A DNA stretch of 64,000 nucleotides from Sphaerochaeta sp. (GTDB lineage: Bacteria > Spirochaetota > Spirochaetia > Sphaerochaetales > Sphaerochaetaceae): positions 186,001-250,000 of the forward strand of contig JAKVPA010000001.1 in assembly GCA_022482495.1 (NCBI GenBank), written 5' to 3'. How positions within the stretch are numbered: the first letter of the stretch is position 1; each line of letters starts with the position of its first letter. Positions 28,395 to 36,990 of this stretch are shown here, piece by piece. A model generated the notes under the pieces. It saw nothing but the letters and a program-made list of their open reading frames with translations, did not search any database and was not told the DNA's origin. The position numbers and the translations under genes were made by a program.

Positions 28395-28681
28395 CACAGT
28401 TCCTCCGCCTCGGAGACGAAACAGGCGATCCCTTCTCCGGGATACTGCCCCCTGAGGTGGTTCAGGATCTTTCGGATCCCTTCCACCTCTTCATCGGAGG
28501 CGACGATCATATAGTGGTTGTTCAGCTGCGGCCAGACATCATCCCCCATCTTGGGGAAGCTGTACCCTTTCCCCTGCACTCCTGTGGTGCGGGTATAGTG
28601 TTCTCCCACCTTCAGAACTTCCAAATCGTGGAGGAAATCCCCGTCCACCGCCTGACTGATGATAATCTCCAGTTTCTTCAT
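28394..28681 (-). CDS. Small PII-like protein of the RND operon
   Basis: 95-residue soluble protein; the strand-helix pattern and termini (M-K-K-L-E-I-I-I-S, I-A-C-F-V) recall PII/CutA-like ferredoxin-fold proteins that sit next to metal or drug efflux pumps, such as the DUF3240 group. The family call is tentative. Overlaps the RND pump gene by 4 bases and the next gene by 1 base, so it is expressed with the pump and may sense its substrate. Confidence 0.6.
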   Translation of the reverse strand: MKKLEIIISQAVDGDFLHDLEVLKVGEHYTRTTGVQGKGYSFPKMGDDVWPQLNNHYMIVASDEEVEGIRKILNHLRGQYPGEGIACFVSEAEEL

Positions 28682-31600
28682 GATTCCTCCTGCCTGACGG
28701 AAAGATCCTTGTATTCCTTCTCCATCCGTTTCTGCGCCTTTTTGTCCGCATGTCGGTTGAATATGTAATACAAAACCGGCATGAGGAACAAGGTCATCAA
28801 CGTTCCGAAACCCAAACCGCCCAACACCGTCTGTCCGATGGGCTGGACCATTGCTGAGCCTTCCTGCTGGGTGAACGCCATGGGGATCAACGCAAGGAGC
28901 GTGGTCAACGTCGTCATCAGAATCGGACGAAGACGGCTCTTCGCCGCGTCGACGCAGGCATCCTCAAGCGACTCACCTCGCTTCCGGAGCATTGAAATGT
29001 AGCTGATCAACACGATGCCGTTGTTGACGATGATGCCCACCAGGAGCAACAGGCCGACGGCGGTGATCAGGCTGAGCGTCTGGCCGGTGGCAAGATAGAT
29101 CAGCACGATGCCGATCACCGACAGCGGGATGCAGAACAGGATGATGAACGGGTTCTTGAACGACTCGAACTGGCTTGCCATGATGGCGAAGACCAACAGG
29201 ATCGCCATGATGATGATCTCTGCGAACGTGGTCAGGCCTTGCTGCAGTTCCTGGTAATCCCCGCTGTAGGTGATCATCACATCACTGTCCTGGGGGATGT
29301 TGGCGTCGATCAACGCCTGAATCTCCCGCTGCGTCTTGTCCACCGTGTGGCCGGGACGGATGTTGGCCGTCACGTGGACCACCCTGCTCTGGTCCTCATG
29401 GGCGATGGAGATCGGTCCCGTCCCCTGGGTGTAGGTTGCGAAGTTTGACAACGGCACCCGGAGACCGGCGGAACTGGTCACGTACAGGTTGTCGAGATCG
29501 GCGATGCTGGTCTTGTCCTTGGGATCCAGGCTGACGATCACATCGATGTCCGATCCCTTGTCATGATACAGCGTCGCCGTGGTGCCCTTGATGGCACTCT
29601 GGATCTCAGCGTTGGCCTGGGCGATGGTCACTCCCAGCGCGTACATCCGCTCTCGGTCATAGGTGATGGAAAGTTCGGGCAATCCCTCGGAAAGCGACGA
29701 GGTGACATCAGCAAGTGAATCCGTCGCCTGTTTCTCCAACAGCGTCTTGATGGCGTTGGAGGTGGAGACGACCCGGTCCATGTCACTGCTCTTCACGGCG
29801 ATGTCGATGCCACTGCTTGAACTCAGGCTGGTGGTGCTTTGCTGGATGGAGAACGAAGCCTGGGGGAACAGCGGGAACAACGATTCCAGTTTCGCTTTCG
29901 CCGTGGCATCGGTATCCCACCCTTCCTTCCGTTCGGCGCTGTCATACAACGTATAGGAAACGGAGGCGGTGGAGCTTCCGCCGCTGGACATCAACGTGGT
30001 GGCCCCCCCGCTGCTCGCCACACTGCTCTTCACCCCGGCCAGTTTGCTCTGGGCCATGGCGTCAAACTGGCGAAGCAGATCATCCGTCACCTCAAGATCC
30101 GTACCCTGCGGCATGGTGATGGAGACGGTGACGCTGTTCTCTTCCGATGAGGGCATGTAGATGAACCCGATGTCCCCGATCTTCTTGATGGAGAAGCCGA
30201 ACAGCAGGAGGATCACCAGAATGACCAGCACCTTGTGGTGCAGCGTCCAGCGCACCGCCTTGGCGTACCCGTTGTCCCACGCGGTGAAGAAACGGGTCAT
30301 CAGCTTCTGGAACCCTTTCTGGTTCCGTTCCTTGATGTCTCCGATCTTCAGGTATTTGGACGCAAGCACCGGCACCAGAAACAGGGCGACAAGAAGCGAA
30401 CAGACCAGCGAGAAGACGACGGTGAAGGCCAGGCTGTTGAACACCTGCCCCACCATGCCAAGCTGCCGTTTGTACAGGATCATCGGGAGGAAGACGCAGA
30501 TGGTGGTCAGCGTGCTGCTGGTGATGGCCATCACCATCTCCTGGGAGCCCAGGACGGCAGCCACCGACGCCTTTGCCCCTTTTTCCCGGTAGCTGAAGAT
30601 GTTCTCCAGAATAACGATGCTGTTGTCCACCAACATGCCGATGCCCAACGCCAAACCGGCAAGGGTCATCAAATTCAGCGTGAAGCCGGCGAAGTACATC
30701 ACCCCCAGCGTAATGACCAGGGAGATCGGGATGGAAAGCCCGATGATCAACGTGCTCTTGAAGTTGCGGAGGAAGAACAGCAGCACCAGAATGGCAAGGA
30801 GCGCTCCTTGCAAGGCGCTGTCCTCCACCTGCTTGACCGAAGTCCCGATGATGTCGCTGGTGTTGTACGCCTCAGTGATCTCCACCCCGGCAGGCAGGCT
30901 CTTGCGAATCACATCAAGTTGGCTGCGCACCGCTTCCGCCGTAGCGACGGTGTTCTTTCCCGTCTGCTTCTGCAATGAGATGTTCACCGCGGGTTTCCCG
31001 TTGAAGTAGGCGTAACTGTCCACATCCTTGTAGCCATCCGTCACCGTGGCGACATCTCCCAGAAGAATCCGGCTGACCGTATTGTCCGAACCGGTCTTGT
31101 AGGCGATGACGGTGGAACGGATGTCATCCAGCGAAGCGAACTGCCCGTCGGTGGTCACCGACCAGGTGATGCCATCCTCCGTGATCTGTCCGGCGGAACT
31201 CTGCAGGTTCTGCGCCGCAAGCATCTGGCTGATGCTGGTCAGCGACAGATGATAGGCATCCAGTTTCTCCTGGGGGATCGTCACCCGGATGGCACGTTCC
31301 CGGCCACCGGTAAGCGACGTGGACGCGACGCCGGAGACTTGTTCCAGCCGAGGTTGGACGGTATCCGCCGCAATGGTCCTGAGTTCCTCCGGTCCCAACG
31401 TGTCACTGGTCAGCGCCAACGTCATGATGGGGATCATCGTCGGATCCATGCGGACGATCACCGGGCTGGTGGAACCGCTGGGGAGGTAGTTCCGCACCAA
31501 ATCGATGCGGTCGCGGATGGAATTCACCGCCTGGTCGATGTCAGCATCCATCTCAAACTCCATGATGATGGTGCTGGAACCCTGCGAGGATGTGCTGGAT

Positions 31601-31839
31601 ATCTGCTTCAGACCGGAGACGCTGGAGAGGGAGTTCTCCAGCACCCGGGTGAGCTTGTCCTCCACTTCGGTGGGGGACGCGTCCGTGTAGGTGGACTGCA
31701 CCAACACGTACGGGATGTCCATGTCTGGCAAAAGGTCGATGGGAAGTTTTCCCATCAGATAGCCGCCCAACGCCGTCAGCAGAATAAAGATGATCAGGAC
31801 GGTCGTGGGATGTTTCACCGCGCTGCGGGTAACGCTCAT
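28678..31839 (-). CDS. RND-family efflux pump, inner-membrane transporter
   Basis: 1053 residues, the usual length for AcrB/MexB/HAE1-type pumps, with twelve membrane segments in the classic one-plus-five repeat and two large periplasmic loops. It starts V-K-H-P-T-T-V and has the L-A-L-G-I-G-M-L-V-D-N-S-I-V-I-L-E-N motif in TM4; D in V-D-N is the proton-relay type residue. AAAGGGGG precedes the ATG. Overlaps the membrane-fusion protein gene (ATGA). Drug versus other substrate cannot be decided. Confidence 0.93.
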   Translation of the reverse strand: MSVTRSAVKHPTTVLIIFILLTALGGYLMGKLPIDLLPDMDIPYVLVQSTYTDASPTEVEDKLTRVLENSLSSVSGLKQISSTSSQGSSTIIMEFEMDADIDQAVNSIRDRIDLVRNYLPSGSTSPVIVRMDPTMIPIMTLALTSDTLGPEELRTIAADTVQPRLEQVSGVASTSLTGGRERAIRVTIPQEKLDAYHLSLTSISQMLAAQNLQSSAGQITEDGITWSVTTDGQFASLDDIRSTVIAYKTGSDNTVSRILLGDVATVTDGYKDVDSYAYFNGKPAVNISLQKQTGKNTVATAEAVRSQLDVIRKSLPAGVEITEAYNTSDIIGTSVKQVEDSALQGALLAILVLLFFLRNFKSTLIIGLSIPISLVITLGVMYFAGFTLNLMTLAGLALGIGMLVDNSIVILENIFSYREKGAKASVAAVLGSQEMVMAITSSTLTTICVFLPMILYKRQLGMVGQVFNSLAFTVVFSLVCSLLVALFLVPVLASKYLKIGDIKERNQKGFQKLMTRFFTAWDNGYAKAVRWTLHHKVLVILVILLLFGFSIKKIGDIGFIYMPSSEENSVTVSITMPQGTDLEVTDDLLRQFDAMAQSKLAGVKSSVASSGGATTLMSSGGSSTASVSYTLYDSAERKEGWDTDATAKAKLESLFPLFPQASFSIQQSTTSLSSSSGIDIAVKSSDMDRVVSTSNAIKTLLEKQATDSLADVTSSLSEGLPELSITYDRERMYALGVTIAQANAEIQSAIKGTTATLYHDKGSDIDVIVSLDPKDKTSIADLDNLYVTSSAGLRVPLSNFATYTQGTGPISIAHEDQSRVVHVTANIRPGHTVDKTQREIQALIDANIPQDSDVMITYSGDYQELQQGLTTFAEIIIMAILLVFAIMASQFESFKNPFIILFCIPLSVIGIVLIYLATGQTLSLITAVGLLLLVGIIVNNGIVLISYISMLRKRGESLEDACVDAAKSRLRPILMTTLTTLLALIPMAFTQQEGSAMVQPIGQTVLGGLGFGTLMTLFLMPVLYYIFNRHADKKAQKRMEKEYKDLSVRQEES

Positions 31840-32762
31840 TGGCCGGCCCCCTTTCCTTGCGAGGTCACCGTCACCGGCGAGCCGTCACTGAGCGTCGCCT
31901 GGCCTTGGGTGATGATCACCGAATTCTTGGCCAACCCGGAGACGATCTCCGTCATGCCATCCGCCTGGATGCCGGTCTTCACCTTCATCATTTTCGCCAC
32001 ATTCCCGGAAAGGACGAATATCACCGATCCATCCTCATGGGACACCACGGCGCTGGAGGGGACGAGCAACGCGTTGTCGTGGTGCTGTTCGACCAACAGG
32101 ATCTTGGCGTACATCCCGGGAATGATCCGTTCATCCGGAGTATCCAGCTTGCAGTACGCCTTGCGCGTCCTGCTCTGTCCGTCCACCACCGGGCTCAGGC
32201 GGGTGATGGTCCCTGAGAAAGTCTCATCCGGGTAGGCGGCGAACGAGAGGATCACCTTCTGCCCTTCCTTGACCAGCGAGAGATACCGTTCCACCACATC
32301 GAAGTGGATCTCCACGTCCTTGTCCGTGATGATCGTCCCCAGCGACGCGCTGGGGGACGCCATGCCACCGACCTGGGCGGAGAAGGACAACAGTGTCCCC
32401 TCCATCGGGGAGGTGACGTCACTGGGGTGGTAGTTCATCCCCGGGCGGGACTGGTCGATCCGGGCGACCACCTGGCCTTTGGTCACGTGGTCCCCTTCCC
32501 TGACCAGCGTCTCGACAATCTTCCCGCTGGTTTCCGGGAGGATCACCATGGTGGTGACGGGATACACGTCCCCGCTGAACGACCGGTAGCTGGTGATCGG
32601 ACCAACCTTCACCGGTTGGGTGCCCACGGGAATCGCTTGCGGCTGGCTCACCTCGGTTGTAGCCGGGGTTGCCTCTGCCGTCTTGGTTCCCGTCAGCCGG
32701 TCACAACCGGCCAGGAGAACAAACGACGCGATGGAAATGATCGCGATGGTGTGATGCTTCAT
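31836..32762 (-). CDS. RND efflux membrane-fusion lipoprotein
   Basis: 308-residue periplasmic adaptor with a lipoprotein signal (V-L-L-A-G-C), barrel-sandwich/lipoyl halves (G-K-I-V-E-T-L-V-R-E-G-D-H-V) and beta-barrel domain. The alpha-hairpin is very short (about 20 residues between the lipoyl halves), as in several spirochaetal adaptors. Bridges the pump to the TolC-like channel encoded 12 bases upstream. Confidence 0.92.
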   Translation of the reverse strand: MKHHTIAIISIASFVLLAGCDRLTGTKTAEATPATTEVSQPQAIPVGTQPVKVGPITSYRSFSGDVYPVTTMVILPETSGKIVETLVREGDHVTKGQVVARIDQSRPGMNYHPSDVTSPMEGTLLSFSAQVGGMASPSASLGTIITDKDVEIHFDVVERYLSLVKEGQKVILSFAAYPDETFSGTITRLSPVVDGQSRTRKAYCKLDTPDERIIPGMYAKILLVEQHHDNALLVPSSAVVSHEDGSVIFVLSGNVAKMMKVKTGIQADGMTEIVSGLAKNSVIITQGQATLSDGSPVTVTSQGKGAGQ

Positions 32763-32774
32763 GATGATTCCTCC

Positions 32775-34094
32775 CTACAGGTTCGTCCGCGTGGCGTACT
32801 GGAGATCCAGCAAAGCGGACAGGTAGTTGTATTGTTCATTCAACCGGGCGAGTTTCGCCTGATTCAGCTGGGCTTCACTGTCTCGGACGTCCAGCAGTTC
32901 CGTCGTCCCCGCCTGGTAGGCGGCCAGTGTCATGTCGTAGGAGCGCTGTGCGAGCTGGATGGAGTCTTCGCTTGCCGCGATGGCTTGCTTGGAAGCATTC
33001 AGCGTGTCGTACAGCTTTTTGATCTCCATCCGTGCGTTGTCCACGGCAAGTTCCCGATTCAACACCAGTTTCTTCCGGTTCTCTTCCAACGAGGCGACAT
33101 TCTGCCGCGCCTTGGACCAGGGAAGCATGGCAGAGAGGTCCCAGGCCAACGAAATGCTCGGAGCGGAACCCGCGTCGTACCAGTTGTCCCCATCCCCCCA
33201 ATCACTCGTCACATCCCCCAGGTACGGTTGCCAGGAGAGCGAGACGGAAAGGGACGGGACCCAGATCTGCTGGTCCAGCGCCTTCCTTTGGGAATCCAGA
33301 ATGGAGAGCTGGCTGTCCAGCGCGGAAATATCGAATCTCCGTGGCACGGCATCCAGTCCGGTCTTCTCTTCCGGCACGGAGAGCTCCGTGTCAATGGATC
33401 CTACGAGTACCAGGTCATCCCCGTCATCCAACCCCAACAGGAACGCGAAGTTGTCCATCTGCTGGGAAAGGGCCTGCCGCGCCTTCAGCGTGCTTGCATT
33501 GGTGTTTTGGTAGCTCACCTGGGCCTGCAGGGCGGAAAGCTCCGTGGCATACCCTTTGGTGTACAGGTCCTCAGCCTGGTCCATCCTGGCCTTGGCGTTC
33601 TCCAAGGCGCTCTCCTGGATGGCCATAGACTCCTGCTGCAACAAAATGGCGTAGAACAGCTTCTTGACGTTCCGTTCCATCTGAGCCTTTGCCTCGGCGT
33701 AGGTGATCTGTCCTGCCGCCAACTGCCGCTTCGCCGTCTCCATGTTGGTGACCAGCGCCGGATTGAAGGCGAAACTCACCGAAAGGCCGAAGGTGAACGA
33801 TGTGGTGGGGTCAGTATTGATACCCATGGTAGGGTTAAGGCTAGCTATCTTTTTCGTCACCGATGACGCTTCATTGGCATGGGAAATCGTCGCCGTGGTC
33901 TGCACAGTGGGAAGCATTCCGTTCCAGCTGTTCTTCTCTGCGCGCTGTGCCGACTGCAGGTCGATGGCCGAACTCTGCAGGCTCTTGTTGTTGGACATGG
34001 CCAACGCCACCGCCTTGTCCGCCGTCACCTCAATGGCTCCCAGAGGCAGCAGCATCGCCAACGTGATGGCCAACATCCATCGTATCTTGTTCAT
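32775..34094 (-). CDS. TolC-family outer-membrane efflux protein
   Basis: 439 residues with a signal peptide (ending P-L-G-A-I-E) and the duplicated helical coiled-coil pattern of outer-membrane efflux proteins; the last repeat contains A-Y-Q-A-G-x-x-x-L-L-D-V-R-D. The start at 34094 has GGGAGG upstream and overlaps the regulator gene stop by 4 bases. Confidence 0.9.
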   Translation of the reverse strand: MNKIRWMLAITLAMLLPLGAIEVTADKAVALAMSNNKSLQSSAIDLQSAQRAEKNSWNGMLPTVQTTATISHANEASSVTKKIASLNPTMGINTDPTTSFTFGLSVSFAFNPALVTNMETAKRQLAAGQITYAEAKAQMERNVKKLFYAILLQQESMAIQESALENAKARMDQAEDLYTKGYATELSALQAQVSYQNTNASTLKARQALSQQMDNFAFLLGLDDGDDLVLVGSIDTELSVPEEKTGLDAVPRRFDISALDSQLSILDSQRKALDQQIWVPSLSVSLSWQPYLGDVTSDWGDGDNWYDAGSAPSISLAWDLSAMLPWSKARQNVASLEENRKKLVLNRELAVDNARMEIKKLYDTLNASKQAIAASEDSIQLAQRSYDMTLAAYQAGTTELLDVRDSEAQLNQAKLARLNEQYNYLSALLDLQYATRTNL

Positions 34095-35188
34095 AGGACC
34101 TCCCTGTCCGATCCACGGGAATACCGGGACAACATCGAAATGGCATGCGCATCGCATGCATCCTTCCCCCACCCTGACTCTGTCGGGTGCATTGGGGGAA
34201 TCAATGGAAGAAACAACGCCAGTTCCCCGGCGTTGGGTTGTATCGCGGAAAGCTCATTTCTCCAGAAACGGAGATGCGGATACGGTTCAAGCACGGATGG
34301 ATGGAGGTACAACGCCGGGGCGGAGACGAACGCGTACACCCGGGAAAGCCACGGCCGTGCGAAATAATAGGCGTTCGTCGTCCCGAAGATGGTGATAACG
34401 GCATCCTCGATTTCCTTCACTACGGAAAGCCGCCCATCGAGAAGCTTCAGGAAACGGGCGACCTCATCCTTGCCCGTTTTGCTGATCATCTCTTCCTTGT
34501 TGGCGAACTGGTAATAGAACGAACTCTGCGCCAAGCCCGTCTCCTTGGCCATCCGCCCCATGGTGACGCCTTGGATGCCATAGGTGGAGAACAGACGGTT
34601 CAGGGCGGACAGGTTCCGGTCGGAGGCCAATTGGGAAGGATCGACATCCATTTCACTCCACTTCCTGGGGGTGACATTGACGTTCAGGCCGAGCCCATGA
34701 TCATACCACCGGCGCACCCGGGCGACGAACGCCGGAATTTGTTCCTGGGGAAGATCATTGCAGATCACCTCATGGAACGCCATGGGGAAAAAGACACCAG
34801 CGCGGAAGGCCAGTTCACTGCGCGCATCCTTCTTTCCTTCCAGTCCGAATACCGGACCGATGTGGAACAGCGGTGGACGGTCAGGCCCAAACAGGAGATG
34901 CGCGTAGACGTACAGGGAACCCTTGCGGGCGATCAACTCCGACGTGAAAGCGGCAAGCGGGTCGCTTCCCTCTTCCAGGACACGCCGGCGCATCTGGGAC
35001 GCCTCATCGCGAAGGTACGCGTCCACATCGTGGAGCAACGCGTCCTTGTTGGGGAAATAATGGAAGATCGCCGTCTTGGAGATTTCGACATCCGATGCCA
35101 CCTTGTCCAGCGTGACAGGATCGAACGGATGGATGGACTGCCGTTTCAGCGTCGCCCAGATGATGGCTTGTCTCGTATCATTTCCCAT
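34091..35188 (-). CDS. Tandem TetR-type regulator of the efflux operon
   Basis: 365 residues, nearly twice a normal TetR protein. Two TetR helix-turn-helix units are visible: T-L-D-K-V-A-S-D-V-E-I-S-K-T-A-I-F-H-Y-F (about residues 26-45) and M-G-R-M-A-K-E-T-G-L-A-Q-S-S-F-Y-Y-Q-F (about 211-229). Each is followed by a helical region, so one chain may mimic a TetR dimer. First gene of the tolC-MFP-RND operon (4-base overlap). A perfect 18-bp palindrome lies 5 bases upstream of the start, implying autoregulation. No Shine-Dalgarno precedes the ATG. Confidence 0.88.
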   Translation of the reverse strand: MGNDTRQAIIWATLKRQSIHPFDPVTLDKVASDVEISKTAIFHYFPNKDALLHDVDAYLRDEASQMRRRVLEEGSDPLAAFTSELIARKGSLYVYAHLLFGPDRPPLFHIGPVFGLEGKKDARSELAFRAGVFFPMAFHEVICNDLPQEQIPAFVARVRRWYDHGLGLNVNVTPRKWSEMDVDPSQLASDRNLSALNRLFSTYGIQGVTMGRMAKETGLAQSSFYYQFANKEEMISKTGKDEVARFLKLLDGRLSVVKEIEDAVITIFGTTNAYYFARPWLSRVYAFVSAPALYLHPSVLEPYPHLRFWRNELSAIQPNAGELALFLPLIPPMHPTESGWGKDACDAHAISMLSRYSRGSDREVL

Positions 35189-35193
35189 GGTAG

Positions 35194-35215
35194 TTACCGA
35201 ATATTCGGTAAGATA
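35194..35215 (-). promoter_or_regulatory. Palindromic operator at the TetR/efflux promoter
   Basis: TTACCGAATATTCGGTAA (35194-35211) is a perfect 18-bp palindrome. A candidate -10 (TATCTT read on the minus strand, 35210-35215) abuts it, so the transcript would begin inside the palindrome. Binding by the tandem TetR protein is inferred from position. A related half-site, CACCGAATTC, lies at 35247-35256. Confidence 0.75.
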
Positions 35216-35259
35216 TCAAGCCTCCGGGAAAAATACAATACGTTTCACCGAATTCCCAT

Positions 35260-35289
35260 AAAAAAAGCGCGGAACCTAACGTTCCGCGC
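35260..35289 (-). terminator. Intrinsic terminator of ferritin gene
   Basis: Perfect 9-bp stem GCGCGGAAC (35267-35275) with GTTCCGCGC (35281-35289) and seven A on the plus strand (T on the transcript) at 35260-35266, 26 bases after the ferritin stop. Confidence 0.92.
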
Positions 35290-35314
35290 CATGATGCAGA
35301 CCGAAGTATCGGAA

Positions 35315-35800
35315 TTACTTCCGCTCTCCAGCAGCCTTGTCCAGCAAATACAGTGTCTTCGGATCGGAGCCGTACATCTCGAACTGTCTGACCTGATTGC
35401 CGGCATCCAGCTCTTCCTCGCCCTGTTCCTTGATGAACCAGCCCAGGAATTCCTGTGTGCGATAATCCTTCGAATCCTCGGCGGCGGCATAAATGTCGTT
35501 GATCGAGGCGGTGATGTATTTCTCATGAGCCAGACCAGCCTTCAGCGGGTCGATCAGCTCTTTCATCGGTACATTCGGTTTTCCAATGGCTTCCAACGTG
35601 ACATGCTGTCCGTTTTCGCCAAGGTACTGGATCATCTTCTTCGCATGCTCAAGCTCTTCACCAGCCTGAATGCGGTACCAGCTCGCATACCCAAACAAAC
35701 CCTTCTCAAAGTAGAAATCCGAAAAATCGAGATATAGGTACGCGGAGTAGAACTCTTTGTTTACCTGGCTGTTGAGCAGTTCAGCAACTTTCTTGTCCAT
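35315..35800 (-). CDS. ftn: Ferritin
   Basis: 161-residue non-haem ferritin that oxidises and stores iron. Ferroxidase ligands are visible in N-K-E-F near residue 15, E-E-L-E-H-A-K near 50, and the late Q-G-E-E-E-L. The start at 35800 (M-D-K-K-V-A-E) has AAGGAG upstream; a 16-residue in-frame extension is unlikely. Diverges from a DtxR-family regulator gene (139-base shared region). Confidence 0.94.
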   Translation of the reverse strand: MDKKVAELLNSQVNKEFYSAYLYLDFSDFYFEKGLFGYASWYRIQAGEELEHAKKMIQYLGENGQHVTLEAIGKPNVPMKELIDPLKAGLAHEKYITASINDIYAAAEDSKDYRTQEFLGWFIKEQGEEELDAGNQVRQFEMYGSDPKTLYLLDKAAGERK

Positions 35801-35939
35801 GACAAACTCCTTCGGCGGCATCATACAGGATTTACATCCCCCCGCCACTGTTAAACATAGGCATGCGAGGCGGATAAGTCAACAGTTTTCCTTGCATCCA
35901 AGGCCTTTTCGTCAGTATACTAAAGAGAAAGAGGCGACA

Positions 35940-36335
35940 ATGGTCATCAAGGAAGCGGTCGAAATGTATCTGGAAACGATTCTCGTGCTGAGCAAGGAAC
36001 TTGAGCACGTCCGTTCCCTTGATGTCGCCGTCCGCATGGGATACTCCAAACCGACGATCAGCGAGCAGATGAAGACGTTGAAGGAGAACGGTCTGGTCCG
36101 AATGGACGAGAACAACTACATCTATCTCACCCCGCGAGGCAAGGAGATCGCCGACCGGACCTACGAACGCCATGTGATGATCACCAAGATGTTCAAGAAC
36201 ATCGGCGTCAGCCCGGTCACCGCGGAACAGGACGCCTGCCGCATCGAACACTACATCAGCGAAGAGACCTTCGACTGCATGAAGGCGTTCTTCGCCAAAG
36301 AGGAAGGCCTGGACCTCAACGGATCACAACACTGA
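35940..36335 (+). CDS. DtxR/MntR-family metal-dependent regulator
   Basis: 131 residues: winged helix (about 1-70) plus metal-binding dimerisation domain, without the SH3-like C-terminal domain. E-R-H near residue 77 and D-A-C-R-I-E-H near 100 match the metal ligands of DtxR/MntR. GAGG precedes the ATG at 35940, and TTGCAT/TATACT gives a promoter with 18-base spacing. Position opposite ferritin suggests iron or manganese sensing; the metal is not determined. The 3' end overlaps nrdG by 20 bases. Confidence 0.88.
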   Translation: MVIKEAVEMYLETILVLSKELEHVRSLDVAVRMGYSKPTISEQMKTLKENGLVRMDENNYIYLTPRGKEIADRTYERHVMITKMFKNIGVSPVTAEQDACRIEHYISEETFDCMKAFFAKEEGLDLNGSQH

Positions 36336-36990
36336 CATCCGGGCTGAGCGCCTTTGCAAGCTCTTCCAGCTCCTCATCTGAAAAAGAAGACCATGCCCCC
36401 GCTTTCTTGTCCAACGTGACCTTGGGGTTGAACCGTTGCAGCACGTACCGCTTCGCCCCATGGATCCACGTCCCGATGGAACGGATATCCTCCGTGGTGA
36501 GCAGCTCCTTCACACAGGTGGTTCGGAATTCGTACGGAACCGACCCACCAAGCAGCAGGGAAACGGAAGCCTCCACTCGGGAGGCGGGGATTCCAGCCAC
36601 CCGGAGATATCCCTCACGATCCGCCTTGATGTCCATCGCCACGTAATCCAACAGGCCATCAGAGAAGAGCGCGGAGAGCATCCACGGATAGCTTCCGTTG
36701 GTATCCAGCTTGACCCGGAAACCCATCTCCTTGATGGTACGCAGGAACCCGGGAAGATCGTCCTGCATGCAGGGCTCCCCCCCACTGACCACTACACCGT
36801 CGACCAGATCCTTTCTCTCCCGTAACCACCCAACCACATCCTCTTCGGACAGGGGAGGTTCCTCCGCCCGTACCAGCGTCGGATTGTGGCAGTACGGACA
36901 GCGGCAGTCACAGCCCATGGTGAAGACCGTGGCAGCCACAACGGAGGGAAAGTTGACCAGGTCGACGGGTTGGAACCCGCCGATACGCAT
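36316..36990 (-). CDS. nrdG: Anaerobic ribonucleotide reductase activating protein (radical SAM)
   Basis: 224-residue radical SAM activase that installs the glycyl radical on NrdD. The 4Fe-4S motif C-x3-C-x2-C is in C-D-C-R-C-P-Y-C, and S-G-G-E-P follows for SAM binding. The start at 36990 shares one base with the nrdD stop (TGATG) and has GAGGAG upstream. Confidence 0.92.
   Translation of the reverse strand: MRIGGFQPVDLVNFPSVVAATVFTMGCDCRCPYCHNPTLVRAEEPPLSEEDVVGWLRERKDLVDGVVVSGGEPCMQDDLPGFLRTIKEMGFRVKLDTNGSYPWMLSALFSDGLLDYVAMDIKADREGYLRVAGIPASRVEASVSLLLGGSVPYEFRTTCVKELLTTEDIRSIGTWIHGAKRYVLQRFNPKVTLDKKAGAWSSFSDEELEELAKALSPDVSVVIR

Noticed and set aside
35267-35289. CCTAAC inside the ferritin terminator as an iron-regulator half-site
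   Set aside because: It falls in the hairpin loop downstream of the gene, with no partner repeat.
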